A DNA stretch of 64,000 nucleotides from Eurosta solidaginis (lineage: Eukaryota > Arthropoda > Insecta > Diptera > Tephritidae), in assembly GCF_040869045.1 (NCBI RefSeq), contig NC_090322.1, positions 178,512,672-178,576,671 of the forward strand, given 5' to 3'. Under the pieces are notes generated by a model, which was not told the DNA's origin, did no database searches, and was given only the letters and a program-made list of their open reading frames with translations. Positions 10,800 through 22,814 of the stretch are shown one piece after another. Position 1 is the first letter of the stretch. The number at the start of each line of letters is the position of its first letter. A program made the position numbers and the translations under genes.

Positions 10800-11262
10800 T
10801 ACTTTTTCAATGCTTTCGTTGGCCAAAAAGTGGCGCCACTCGCTGTTTCGTTGGGCTAACTGCAGCCAATTGGTAACACCACGTGAGTTTAAATCGGCTT
10901 CCCGATAAGTGACTTTTAGAGCAAGGTTTTAGTTGAAAGTTCCGTTTATTAGCAAGAGTGATTCCAAAGTTGTTCCAAAGTTCATGATGGGCTTCAATCT
11001 TTCGCACAATACGCTTACAGGAACCTCTTTATTGTGAACTGGAAAGATAACACTTAGATGCCGCTCGTCCGGCATGCACTCATCCGACCGAAGTTGGCAT
11101 AGAAGTTGATGCATGCACCTTACCAATCTTTCGCCATCATATTTGAATAACTACGCAGGCAATCCATCAGCGCCCGCGGACTTTTTATTTTTTAATCTGG
11201 TTATTGATATTCTGACTTTGTCATAGTTGTTAACTACATATATTTTGTAGGACTTTTTGGAC
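10800..11262 (-). mobile_element. RTE-type LINE, internally deleted
   Basis: Minus strand. From 11240 it reads an RTE reverse-transcriptase entry block, RLKNKKSAGADGLPA, then LFKYDGERLVRCMHQL and LCERLKPIM across frame breaks. It then jumps to the extreme 3' end of the same family, DLNSRGVTNWLQLAQRNSEW at about 10895-10835. Everything between (the catalytic YxDD part) is missing. 10266-10795 shows nothing convincing. Confidence 0.65.
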
Positions 11263-11264
11263 AC

Positions 11265-13585
11265 GATAGCTCCTTGGTCAGACTCATGTGGACTGGCTGA
11301 CAGCAGTGGTCAAACACAGATAGTTAGTTTTACGAGGAGATATAAGTTTCTCGCTTTTAGGTCTCCCTCCATTGGGAAGTAACGCTGATACTATTCGATA
11401 GGCTTAAATATGTATGTACCTACGGTTTATTTTCAGCACCAGCGCTTCTAGATGTACAATGTGAAGGGTGGGACTAAGAAAGCTTAGGTTACTTTCTTTT
11501 ATTGCAGCAGGGAGTTGGAGCTGGGGGCTCTTGCCAATGGTTGCATACACCTATTTTATGAAATGGTAGCTAAGCCGATGCTTTTCTATAGGCTGGTGGA
11601 ATACACTGGATATGGCGAGCATTACCAAATGTGAGTGTCTCTGCAACGGACTGCACTGGTGTCCACAGAGAAAAGACAGTAATGCTCACATACTCATTTT
11701 TAGTAACTTTAAGCCAATAAATATGTGTGATTACAATTTAATTAATAACTAAATAAATACTCATTTTATATTAGCACTGATAGAACCATCAAGGTATCAA
11801 TTTAATGTTTACTTGAAAAATCTTATATTTCCCAACTTCACTTTTTACACTTTACTGCCTTTATGCTATGGACGGCTATGCACTGGTGGGCACAATGGGA
11901 ATGGAAGCTGCTGGGCGTTTGGTGGTATGGCTTCGTGATATTGGTAATAGACCTTCTGACCATGGCACACCACCATTTTTACCAGCTGCGGTCTTTTTGC
12001 AGGTACGATAGACTAAGAATTGTGTGCTCGACAACGTAGGTCGCAAATTTAAATTATACACTTCACTGTAGAGCCTTCATTGATGAATTCACTGCGATTG
12101 AGGAGGCGATGGATCGCATGCAATTCCTTGCTATTGCGGATACATCTAATCGGATAGTTAAGAATTTATTAAAGCTTTTAGCTCAATTTTGATGAGTTCG
12201 AAGGCGATCTGTGCCTGTTACCTTTTCTCACTTATTTGAACTGTTTCATGATTGCAATGATTTACGTACCGGACAAAAGCAATATCCACGCTATCTGTCA
12301 CGGAGATCTCACACATATATATAACTGAGTGTCATGTAGTGGGCTGTATGGAATTCGTAGTTAGGGTCTCAAAACAACTAAGCAAATGATAGGTTGATAC
12401 TACCTCTTCCAGTGGGGATAGGTTCTTCAGGGCAGGGGGTTCGCTAAAATGATTGGCTTCACAAAGTATTATCTATCAGTGGATATTCGGGTTGTGAAAG
12501 GGCTATCCAATAGGAGAGTATGCAGAAAATCTTACTCTACTGGACTGTTTCAGCGATGATGATAACGTGGAATCAGCGAGTCACTGTCCAACTTATGCTA
12601 GGGGTTTAAAATCAACATGAGAAATAAGGGACACCCTAATACGAATACATATATATAATTTTGTGTATGTAAAACTATAAGGCGCAGAACTACATATACA
12701 TCGCTTCTGGATGTATATTATTCGTTTTAATTAGTCTTGGTATAAACTATACTTTCAGTTGCAGGAAATGTAGGTGTTTTGTTATTTTACTGATTTTTCT
12801 CGCGTTTAAATCTAAATTAGCGATAATATCTGCAAATAAAGTTCAGAAAAGAGCAAAAACGAAAGAATAAGAATGAAAATATTGTCAGTTAAGTATGTAC
12901 TACTTAAGTAGCTAAAGGGCATACTAATTTAATGCTTAATTTAAAAACTAAAATATTCTAAGGCTTATTCAATTTTTTTTTTTCGCAATTATGTAGATAT
13001 TTAATTTCAGGAAGAGGTATATTTTATTTGAGAAAAAGAGAGTTGACTCTTTGCACATTTTGTGTCTGAGGTTAGTTTCAGCGCCTTAATCCTTTTTTTG
13101 TATTACTTGGTGGCGGAGGCTTACGATATTTAATTGAAATTCAAATTAGTAATATAAAAAAAAAAATTAAATGAAATGCAAAAAAAAAAAAAAAACAAAA
13201 ATCCCGAAAGTCTAAAATGTTTTTAGTATTCGTAAAATTATATGCATAATTCTATATATTCGAAGCAATGAATAAGTTATTTCGGTTATTTTATTTGAAA
13301 TTGTGTCTGTAATGAAAATCACCTGTAAAGCAGTTATCAGAAGATCTATTTTTGCTAAAAATGTTGTTGTCTGCAAATAGGTAATAAAAGTAGAGAACAA
13401 AAAAGAGAAAAATATTGTGTATTTTTAAAAATTGTAGCTTTAACGAAAATGTTACTAATTATACTACTTTTTTTTTAAATAGTTTAATAATGCTCGTTTC
13501 ACACATCAGCTTAATTTATTTTTATTTACAGCACAATATTTGCAAATTTAAAAAATAAAAACAAAACGAAATCTCATTCTATATA
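11265..13585. other. Long stretch without a recognised gene
   Basis: Mixed composition. 11440-12500 is less AT-rich than its surroundings and may be decayed retroelement sequence, but no protein motif was found on either strand. 12700-13585 is AT-rich with A and T homopolymers. Confidence 0.4.
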
Positions 13586-13587
13586 TT

Positions 13588-14335
13588 TTTAATCCAAATT
13601 TTGTGGAATATTTTCAAGCGCGTCCAAGAGAACTTGATGGGTAACATTGGACTTTTATCAGTGCGTTATTAGCAATGCTTCCGCTATTCACTAGTTTATC
13701 AATGTTATTTATATTGTAACGAATTTAGTGCAATTCCTCTTATTTGCAACCTTCTACTAACATTCGTATCGCTAAACTGTTAAATAAATAACTCCAATAT
13801 TTATTAATGCAAAATGGCCTTTATTAAAGTACTTCACAATAACACTTATACTTCACAACCAATAGCTTGCTTAAATGGAACTGATTGTCGCGCCTCTACT
13901 GTTGCAGCCTTTTATACTCTGTGATTTCCTCGTTGCGTCTTCTAGGCGCTACTGCTATAAAATTACAACTACAGATGCACGTATATAGCTTCTCATATGC
14001 GCGGTTATTTGTGAGCGAAACCTCCACAATTATAATTGCATACTTTTGGGAGCATCTCAGATAAGATATCTGCATGTGTTTGTGCGTCTCTTTTCCGCTG
14101 CGTGTACGTATATATGTGTAGACATAATGATTGATCTATTGATGTGCATACAAGTCACTGCTTAGCATCGCCTTAGAGATGATAGTATCCCTTAGTGTTG
14201 CTAATATTCGTCACAATATGTATTTAATTAGCGAGGCAGGCTCATATTACTTTATACAACAAAACTTGAACACGGTGATGGAGGCATTGCTAATAACGCA
14301 CTGAAAATACCTCACACAATTTGGATTAAAAAGTG
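13588..14335. mobile_element. Inverted-repeat element carrying a solo LTR in its loop
   Basis: 13588-13684 and 14281-14335 contain inverted matches: TTTTTAATCCAAATT and CAGTGCGTTATTAGCAATGC at the left, their complements at the right. The left arm has an extra block of about 40 bp. The LTR at 13715-14215 fills the interior. No target duplication was resolved for the outer element. Confidence 0.55.
13715..14215 (-). mobile_element. Solo LTR, second copy (inverted)
   Basis: A 501-bp minus-strand copy of the LTR at 187-688, from TGTGACGAATATTAGCAACA (right side) to CGTTACA (left side). Flanked by ATAT at 13711-13714 and 14216-14219. The TATA box is at 13916-13909 and AATAAA at 13825-13820 on the minus strand. 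Confidence 0.85.
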
Positions 14336-14569
14336 AGAGCAATTTATGCAAGGGTCGGCTTTGAACTTCGTAATTTCGCGCCGAACCCGCTGAAAGTGGC
14401 AGATGCACGTGGTGGAAAGGCAAAGGCGCGACATATAGCAAAGAAGGAAGGAGTCGTGGTTGAAAATGTTCTCGGCTTGTACTGGCAGCTGTTTTATAAC
14501 AAAACTTTAGTCAATTGTCGGCAGTTCTAATAAAGAGAAAGAGTAGGTGTTGGTACCAGCGTAATAAGA

Positions 14570-14950
14570 GGGCTTAGAATAATCGCGCGGCAGGTATGCC
14601 TGTCGTAAGAGGCGACTAAAATACCAAATTGATTCAAGGGGTTGTGCGGTGCAACCCTTTCACGGGTGATTTATAGCTTCTCCAACTCAATTGTCAACCT
14701 CACCTACCAGTGGCGAATCCTGTTTCTTTAGCAGCCGAGTGTCTACTGACCCCATGTTCTTTATGCAACAATGGGGTGGGGAGCGGTATAGCCTAGAAGG
14801 CTAAATGTGGTCATATTAAATCGTTCCTGAGATGGTCGGGCGTAAAACTTAATGGTGCTTTGCTTTATCCAGCAAAGGATAATCAATATCGATAATACTC
14901 TTTAAAACTTTTGGGAGTGTCATCGCTACAACAACAGCAACAACAAAAAA
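14570..14950 (+). repeat. CAA-tailed dispersed repeat, copy 2
   Basis: The longer copy of the repeat at 7868. It starts GAGGGCTTAGAATAA and ends in a CAACAACAGCAACAAC tail at 14928-14948. No protein-coding signal and no clear Pol III promoter. Confidence 0.55.
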
Positions 14951-15225
14951 AGTTACAAAATAGCTACTAAGACTTAGGCGATGAACGAAAATTTGGACAC
15001 GGGTAACATTGAATTGTGGTTTTGGGATTTGGTATCAACCTTACAGCGATACCAATTATAACCATATGTGGTAATTAGCTTTAAGCAGTTTTGACTGTGT
15101 GTGGAAACGTCGGCCAATATGTGGACACAAATAAGAGTTCACTTCACCGCAAAAGGTCCTTGCACAGTAAGGTTGCGAAACTTGGGTCTTAACGGAAGTT
15201 ACTTAGGCAGAAATTAATTACGTAG

Positions 15226-15470
15226 TAAAAGAGTGATGGGGTGAGGATGAGAAAGACAACAAATTTTTGGAAGAAAAGAAGAATAATAAAAAGAGGGATT
15301 CAAAGAAGGAGGGCGAAATAAAAAAGGACCGAAAAGCAAGGACGAAGAAAAGGACAACTATAAAGGTTAAAGGGAGGCGATGATGAAAAATAAAGAGAGA
15401 TAGAAGAAGGAGGTGAAGATCGAAAAAGAAAGGAGGGAGTGCACCGAAAGAAAAAAACTGGTAAAATCAA
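15226..15470 (+). other. Polypurine tract
   Basis: About 245 bases in which A and G dominate almost completely, in irregular GAA/AGG/AAG units. It gives Lys/Glu-rich frames in any reading but no stable ORF. 14955-15225 before it shows nothing. Confidence 0.6.
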
Positions 15471-15599
15471 CAAAGCAGAGTTGTTGTTCTTGAATTAACA
15501 GTTATTATGTAAAATTGATAGCATTATGGTTAATCCAACGGAATATTGTGTGACGACGACAAAATTGTTTGGTCATTTCAACCGAAGAAAAACTTTGTG

Positions 15600-15780
15600 A
15601 TCAATAGTTAACAACATTCTGTAAAAATGACAGGATCTCAGTCAATCTAGCTGATCTTACTGTTAAAATAAAAATCTCTGTAATATCAACAGCCACTGTT
15701 ATATTTGAAGAGTTTTTCGTTGGTATTTTAAGGGTGTTACTAATAACTGTTAGGTAACACACAGAAAACCTTGGGTTTAA
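15600..15780 (-). repeat. Dispersed repeat family D, copy 3 (partial)
   Basis: Contains TTCTGTAAAAATGACAGGATC, CAATCTAGCTGATCTTACTG and TAATATCAACAGCCACTGTT, aligning with 30165-30260. It borders the RTE fragment at 15790. Confidence 0.45.
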
Positions 15781-15789
15781 GATCTGGAA

Positions 15790-16075
15790 AAAGCAATATA
15801 ACCTGGTCTTTCCAGCAAAGGAGGGGGCATCCTCTTCGTATGCTTCCATAGGCGGATTCCGATAAAAATACTTCCTTAGCCGGAGCGTCATCTTTCCGTC
15901 GCCAACACGTAGTGGTCCATAAATCTCTGGAAGAACTTTTCCCTCGAACACTCCCAGAGCCGCTTCATCTGATGTTGTCATGGTCCATGCTTCTACCACA
16001 TAGCAGGACGAGTAAGAAAAGTGACTTGTAGAGCTAGATTTTCGTTTGCCGAGAAAGGAATTTTCTTTTCAATTG
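15790..16075 (-). mobile_element. RTE-type LINE 3' fragment, rearranged
   Basis: Minus strand, reads EAWTMTTSDEAALGVFEGKV and IYGPLRVGDGK at 15990-15875, which is the post-RT domain seen also at 28525 and 40470. It then skips to NPPMEAYEEDAPSF and ends. Upstream (16075-16000) SRQTKI and LYKSLF are out of frame. Next to it, 15600-15780 is a piece of the dispersed family also found at 26340 and 30080. Confidence 0.65.
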
Positions 16076-16089
16076 CTAACATTAGACTT

Positions 16090-16390
16090 TGAAAAAAAAA
16101 AAAAATTGTTTAAGTGGGCGTGGTCGCAAACCGATTTTGCTAATTTTGAGTATATTAATAGCAGAACGAATTTTTCCATTTTTCTTTTTCCCGTCATAAT
16201 ATCAATCACATAACAAATTTCGTAACTTTATCCGTCTGTGGTATTAAAATATCGCATTTTTTCCAATATTCGATATCGAAAAAGTGGGCGGGGTAATCGT
16301 TCGATTTCGTGTCTGAGTCTAGATAAACCAGCGTGCCAAATTTCGTAAATTCTAAATCTAAATTTTTCTTAAGTTATGCTATTAACTGAC
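16090..16390. repeat. Fragment related to the 130-bp-repeat TIR element
   Basis: Contains AAGTGGGCGTGGTCGCAAACCGA, AATTTCGTAA and ATATCGAAAAAGTGGGCGGGG phrases that recur in the arms of the elements at 18580 and 52684. No terminal repeat is present. Note that only short phrases are shared. Confidence 0.4.
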
Positions 16391-16392
16391 GG

Positions 16393-18335
16393 ATGGATGG
16401 ACCAGGCTCAGTGTGGAGTGGGAACATATCTCCAATCTTGGCTGCTAGTTCGACAACGTCTTTTCTAAAAATACTTTCCCCAAAACACTCTATCTCAGAA
16501 TTTGCTTCAGAAACATCATATCTCAGTATGTTTTTCCACCAGAGGAACCCCCCAAGGCGGGGTGTTATCGCCTCTTCTCTGGATATTGGTAGTCAACGAA
16601 ATTCTTGAAATCTGTAGGAGAAAAGGAAGAAAGGTAGTTGCGTACGCCGATGACTTAGTGATTCTGATCACAGCAAATTCTTGCCAACTATCAGCGAACT
16701 CATGAAATCGGCACTTTGCGACATTTCGCGATGGGCAGGGCAAAATGGGCTGGGGGTAAACCCAACAAAAACCGAACTTGTGCTGTTCACGAAAAAGATA
16801 AAGATACCCTCCTTTAACTTACCGGGGCTAAACGGCACAACGTTAAACCTATCTTCAGACGCGAAATATCTTGGAACTATACTCGATTCCAAGTTAAGCT
16901 GGAGAGGGAACGTTGAATTGAGATCAAAAAAAGCTATAGCAGCATACTACGCCTTCAAAAGGGCTTTTGGGCGGAACTGGGGACTGGCACCACATGGCAT
17001 TCATGGCACGTACAGCACAGTCATTCGACCGATACTAACATATGGAGCTCTAGTCTGGTGGAAGACGCTAGACAAAAAGAGAAATCAACAGGGGATCGGG
17101 AAGGTACAAAGGCTGGCATGCCTAGGAATCTCAAGCGTCGTGAGCAGCACACCTCAGGAAGCGCTAAATGTAATCTTTCACTTGACGCCTCTACAAGTCT
17201 TTGTGTAGGGATTAGCCGCTAGAGGAGCTCTACGACTAAGACAATTAAACGGAATAATAACCAACCTAACATCCAGAACAGACCACATCACAGGGGTTTT
17301 AGACTTCCAGGTTCAGAACATACGATATCCTTCAAGAGAGGAATGGGAAATAGGCCTAGACAACGGCAAGGGCATCACAATATACACCGACGGCTCAAAA
17401 ATGGAAAAGGGAAATCGAGCTGGGATGTCCTCAACACATCTACAGCTAAGGCAATCATTTCAACTTCCTGACGCATGCAGTGTATTCCAAGCCGAGGTCT
17501 ATGCCATAGACAGAGCGGCAAAGCTGCTCCAAGATAGTGCGGTCTCCAACACCGACGTAACAATCTTTGTTGACAGCCAATCCAGCGTAAGGGCATTAGA
17601 GTCCAACATGATAAAATGGGACATCGTGCGGAGGTGTAGAGCCTCTCTGGCTTCTATAAGTCATCTCAATGTCTCCCTTTGCTGGGTCCCTAGGCACAGC
17701 GGCATTGAAGGGAATGAACTCGCGGATGAGAAAGGTTCCGATCTAGACATAAGTCCGTCCGACCGCCGCTGAGTTATCTCCTAGGGAGAATCGACGAATA
17801 TGAGAACTGGGCAACGGACTTGCTATGTACCAATAGGGTTGACTGCGAAGTCTCAGGGTCCCTATGGCCATGCTTGGATAGGAAAGGCACCAGGTTCCTT
17901 CTCAAACTGAACAAATCTGCGGTGAGAGTACTCACGGGTGTCATCACAGGTCATTGTGCTATCGCACCAATGCTCCGACGGCGGCGAATACCAAAAAGCT
18001 CCCTCTGCAGAAGCTGTCAGGATGAGGAGAAAGAGGATTCGATATACCACTTTCTTTGCCGATGCCCGGCGCTTCAAAGAAGAAGGCTCAGATTTCTGGG
18101 CTCACGCTTCTTCGACAGCCTGGAAGAGGTTGGAAAGGTAGACGTCTCGCTTCTTCTTGGGTTCATCAGGGAAAGCAAGTGGTTCGCTAAGGACCACTAA
18201 GAGGTAATAGGGCTAAACGAATTTGCCGCCACCCTGTACTTACTGAGGGCACTCACAATGGACAAAAATGTCTCCGAATGGAAATGTGGGTAACACCCAC
18301 GCACGCCCTCTTAACCTAACCTAACCTAACCTAAG
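16393..18335 (+). mobile_element. I/R1-like LINE with reverse transcriptase and RNase H (family A), 5'-truncated
   Basis: From 16500 it reads the RT core: STRGTPQGGVLSPLLW and VVAYADDLVIL (the YADD catalytic box). After a frameshift near 16675 comes GLGVNPTKTELVLFTKK, KYLGTILDSKLSW and VIRPILTYGALVWW, then a stop at 17206. Next is an RNase H domain with all four acidic positions: YTDGSK (17386), FQAEVYAIDRA, FVDSQSSV and HSGIEGNELADE. A frameshift near 17770 precedes the 3' CRSC..H..CRC cluster (18005-18065). It ends with tandem CCTAA units at 18311-18333. An RNase H after RT fits the I, R1 or Loa groups, not jockey. Dead copy: one internal stop and at least two frameshifts. Confidence 0.85.
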
Positions 18336-18579
18336 AAACTCCGAGTTAGGGTGTTCTTCGGCCGAGTCCTGAGTAAGGGCGTTTTTGGAACAAACTCAGA
18401 AATTGGCCATTATTTAAAAGTTTGCTAAGATGGACGTTTGTGAAACGCCAACCGAGATATCACCATTCCATCAGCAGAGTTGGGGTACTGTATTAATGCT
18501 CAACCTTCACTCACAGTTAAGTGGTATTACAAAAAATATCAGCCTCACTCAGCTATAGTGATAGTGAAACTGACAAGAG

Positions 18580-20427
18580 TATATTAATTTTGATTGGATA
18601 ACGGTTGGTTGTACAGGTATAAAGGAATCGAGATAGATATAGACTTCCATATATTAAAATCTTCAGTATCGACAAAAATTTGATTGAGACATTTCCGTCG
18701 GTCCGTCCTTCTGTCCGTTAACTCGATAACTTGAGTAAATTTTGAGGTATCTTGACGAAATTTGGTATGTAGGTTCCTGGGCACTCATCGCAGATCGCTA
18801 TTTAAAATGAAGATATCAGACTATAACCATGCCGACTTTTTCGATATCGAAATTGCGATCATTACCAAAAACGGATAAAGCGATGAAACTTGGTTGGTGG
18901 GTTGACCTTGTGACGCAGAATAGAAAATTAGTAAAATTTTGGACAATGGGCGTGGCACCGCCCACTTTTAAAAGAAGGTAATTTAAAAGTTTTGCAAGCT
19001 ATAATTTGCTGTTGAAGGTATCATAATGAAATTTGGCAGGAACGTTACTACTGTTACTATATATGTGCTAAATAAAAATTTGCAAAATCGGATGAAGAAC
19101 ACGCCCAATTTTAAAAAAAATTTTAAAAGTCAAATTTTAACAAAAAATTCAATACAGTATATAAGTAAATTATGTCAACATTCAGCTCCAGTAACGATAT
19201 GGTGCAACAAAAAACAAAAAAAAAGAGAATTTCAAAATGGGCGTGGCTCCGCCCTTTTTAATTTAATTTGTCTAGAATACTTTTAATGCCATAAGTCGAA
19301 CAAAAATTTACCAATCATTGTGAAATTTGGTAGGGTCTTAGATTCTAGGACGATAACTGTTTTCTGTGAAAATGGGCGAAATTGGTTGAAGCTACGCCGA
19401 GGTTTTATACACAGTCGACCGTCTGTCCTTCCGCTTGGCCGTTACACGATAACTTGAGCAAAAATTGATATATCTCTACTAAACTTAGTTCACTTATTTA
19501 TCTCAACTCACTTTATCTTTGTATAAAAAATGGTCGAAATCCGACTATCACTATGCCATAATTCTATACCAAATACGAAAAAGGATGAAACGTGGTAATT
19601 GAATTGGTTTATTGACGGAAAATATAACTTTAGAAAAAACTTTATAAAATGGGTTTGACATCTACCAAATTACGTAGAAGAAAATCAAAAAGTTCTGCAG
19701 GGCGAAATCAAAAGCCCTTGGAATCTTGGCAGGAATACTGTTCGTGGTATTACATATATCAATAAATTAGCGGTACCCGGCAAATGATGTTCTGGGTCGC
19801 CCTGGTCCACATTTTGGATGTATATCTCGAAAACGCCTTCACACATTCAACTAAGGGCCACACCCTTTTAAAACCGTCATTAATACCTTTAATTTTATAC
19901 CCATATCGTACAAACACATTTTAGAGTCACCCCTGGTCCACCTTTATGGCGTTATCTTGAAAAGGCGTCCGTTTATAGAACTAAGGCCCACTCCCTTTTA
20001 AAATACTCATTACCACCTTTTATTTGATACCCTTATCGTACAAACACATTCCAGAGTCACCCTTGGTCCACCTTTATGACGGTATTTGGAAAAGGCGTCC
20101 ACCTATAGAACTAAGGATCACTCCCTCTTAAAATACTCATTACCACCTTTTATTTGATACTCATACCGTACAAACACATTCTAGGGTCACGCCTGGTCCA
20201 CCGTTATGGCGATATCCCGAAATGGCGTCTACCTATAGAACTATGGCCCACTCCCTTTTAAAATACTCTTTAATACCTTCCATTTGATACCCATGTCATA
20301 CAAACACATTCCAGGGTTACCCTAGATTCATTTTCCTACTTGGTGATTTTCCCTTATTTTGTGTCCAAAGCTCTCAGCTGAGTATGTAATGTTCGCGTTA
20401 CACCCGAACTTAGCCTTCCTTACTTGT
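18580..20427 (+). mobile_element. 130-bp-repeat TIR element, left-truncated copy
   Basis: Aligns over most of its length with 53095-55675: GATTGGATAACGGTTGGTTG, GTCCGT..CTGTCCGTTAAC, CACTTTTAAAAGAAGGTA, GGGCGTGGC(A/T)CCGCCC and so on in the same order. At 19801-20321 it has four tandem units of 130 bp. The right terminal repeat is present at about 20370-20427 (complement of AAGTAAGGAAGGCTAAGTTC) but the left end is missing. No long ORF. Confidence 0.75.
19801..20321 (+). repeat. Tandem array, 4 units of 130 bp
   Basis: Same unit as at 54404; starts at 19801, 19932, 20062 and 20192 and ends at 20321. First and last units match the first and last units of the nine-unit array better than they match the middle ones. 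Confidence 0.9.
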
Positions 20428-20721
20428 TGTTTACTAAAATTTAAAAGCTGGTAGTGAAAATATTTTCCACGTCAGCTTTCTGCAAAAAAGTATTTCTTCA
20501 CTCATTTGAGTAGAGCATAGAAAGCTTCCAATAATTTTATTTTATTTTTTTTTTTTGTCACACAGCTGAGTGGTAGTGATAAAATAATATGACTTCAATT
20601 AATTTTGTTAGTCGTAGTGGAGAAAGACGGCACTATTACTAAGCTGGAAAAAATAATGCGCACTAAAATTTTTCCAATATAGTGCTAACCAACTATGCTT
20701 CTCAGCGGTCGATATCTAATA

Positions 20722-20913
20722 CAGTGGTGCGCAATGCCGGCAGAGCTTCGAATACAAAACGTTTTTTTGTAGTAGTATGTGTCTAAATGTTTACTGCTTA
20801 AAGTACAAGCTAAAACTGATCGACTGCTTGCTTTACTGAATTTCTGTAGCTGCGCTCACACGACATGTAGGTGAGTGCCGAATAGTTTTCCGAAGCTCTC
20901 GAGTGCACCACTG
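20722..20913. mobile_element. hAT-like MITE (CAGTGGTGC family), copy 1
   Basis: Ends CAGTGGTGCGC and GTGCACCACTG. A degenerate 8-bp flank (ATCTAATA and GTCTAAAA, 6 of 8) fits a hAT duplication. Interior shared with the other copies: AAGTACAAGCTAAAACTGAT, GCTGCGCTCACACGACAT, GCCGAATAGTTTTCC. Confidence 0.75.
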
Positions 20914-21921
20914 GTCTAAAACTACAAAGGGCCTAAGAACGTTCTGGGAACCACGGAAACACCTTATATCTTCACCTAGAAAGAGGGAACAAACAAAATT
21001 AAGTTCTCATAAAACAAAAATTTTTCACGTGAATCGAGCATTATTATAATGCTAAGCCATAAAAATTTCAAAATGCAATTCAAAATGCTGAAAATGAATG
21101 AGAATATGAGGATACAAACCATAATGTAGATATGTATGCATGTATGTATGAAAAAAATAAAAAAAATTGCGCTAAAGCTAAAAACTAAATATGTAAATTG
21201 TTTGGATTGCTTGAAAGTGTCATATAAGTTACATACATTCACAATTTATACTTAGCTGTAATGAATTCTCAACGACTGCCAATTTACCACAATATGCTTG
21301 ACGCAAAAGGAATTTTGCATTTTGTATTTCGAGTAAGAAAAAGTAAACCAAATTGTTAAATTTTTTTGCAAATCAATTTAGTTTGCTTAAATCCAAACTT
21401 TATTTATTTCTTAATTTCTTTTCATTTTTATTTTGCTTTTAAAGTAAACTAGGTTTTGTTTTTTGAATTTTTAATTGAATAATTTTTTTTAGTTTTTTTA
21501 AACTTAAAACAAATTTGGTTGCACGCTTTTATGCACACATACTTATCTATATGTTTTTATTTATCTATATTTTACAATTTCATAAATAAATTTAACATTT
21601 GTCCCTAACTTAAACATTAAAATTAATAATTGTATTAATATCTATTCAAATGTGAGTTAAGCATTATATGTTTTTGTTTTTAGTAATATTTACTTATTTT
21701 TTTCTTTTTATTTTTTGCTTACAAATTTAATTTATGCAATTAACTAAAATTAATTTAGACCTTATTGTGAGATTCGTGTTCATCAATCAAATTAAATTGA
21801 ATACAAAATCTGTATGCACTCATGTTTCATCCGGTTTGTTTCCTGCAATTTTTGTGAATTTTACATTTTTTTCATGATTTACTATTTAACTTACTTACAA
21901 AGCTAACGTATATATTTATAT

Positions 21922-22177
21922 CAGAGATGCACAACCACAGCAGAGCTTCTAGCACAAAGGCCAGAGTTTTTTTTTGTAGTCGTGTGTCTGTATAAGGGGA
22001 TAAGTAAATAAAGTTTCAGCATAACATTTTCGCACGGCATGTTTACTGCTTGAAGCACAAGCGAAAACTGATTCAATGCTTGCTTTGCTGTAACTCAATC
22101 GCTGCGCTCACACGACATGTGTAGATGAATACCGAATAGTTTTACGTTGCTCTACGAAGCTCTCGAGTGCACCACTG
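21922..22177. mobile_element. hAT-like MITE (CAGTGGTGC family), copy 2
   Basis: Ends CAGAGATGCAC and GTGCACCACTG, with an exact 8-bp duplication ATTTATAT at 21914-21921 and 22178-22185. It is 256 bp long. The surrounding 20914-21920 and 22818-23685 are AT-rich with no gene seen. Confidence 0.85.
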
Positions 22178-22223
22178 ATTTATATACATACATATATATA
22201 GGCATGTATATGTATGCCTATTA

Positions 22224-22814
22224 GGATGGTTACAAGATATATGGTGAATTTTAATTTTTGTTCTATCTTTCGGGGCACCCTCCTAAAATATGCTAATAGT
22301 TCAGAAAATGATTATTGCAAAGTTTCAGGCCAATCCGATAATGTTAAAAGGTTCCTGATTGATGTCAAAGAAAAATTTTGAGTGTTTCGTCAGTAAAAGT
22401 GAAACCATTTATGCCAGGAAATTGACTCGTATGCCACTGAATATTGTAATGTCCATAGACGTTTCTATGGAAATTAAAAATTAGGGATATCCACTATGAC
22501 CTGATCTGATAAATGCTAAATACCGCTAAAAATAACCCTTTTATAAAAATATTATTAAGATCAAAATCAATACAAATCAAATACCTATCGAATGGTGTAC
22601 GAGTCAAGTTCCTGGCATAAATGGTTTCACTTTTACTGACGAAACACAAACAATTCTGAAAAATCGCTGTTTTTCCTAACTTTGACCTCAATGAGGCACA
22701 TGTTTACATTATCGGTTTGGCCTGAAACTTTGTATGTATCATTTTCTAATCTATTGGTATATTTTATGGGGGTGCCCCAGCGGAAAATCGAAAATTGATT
22801 TCTTGTGACCACCC
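22224..22814. mobile_element. Fold-back element 1 (GGGTGGTC ends)
   Basis: Arms of about 220 bp: AAAGTTTCAGGCCAA(T/A)CCGATAATGT and TTTCGTCAGTAAAAGTGAAA with ATTTATGCCAGGAA occur near the left and inverted near the right. Ends GGATGGTTAC and complement GGGTGGTCAC, flanked by TA (22222-22223, 22815-22816). The interior is only about 150 bp. No coding sequence. Confidence 0.75.

Noticed and set aside
17862..18077. Minus-strand frame opposite the LINE tail
   Set aside because: Antisense shadow of the CRSC..CRC region of family A.
18311..18333. Telomeric repeat
   Set aside because: Only a few CCTAA units, at the 3' end of a LINE with coding sequence just before them; not an array.
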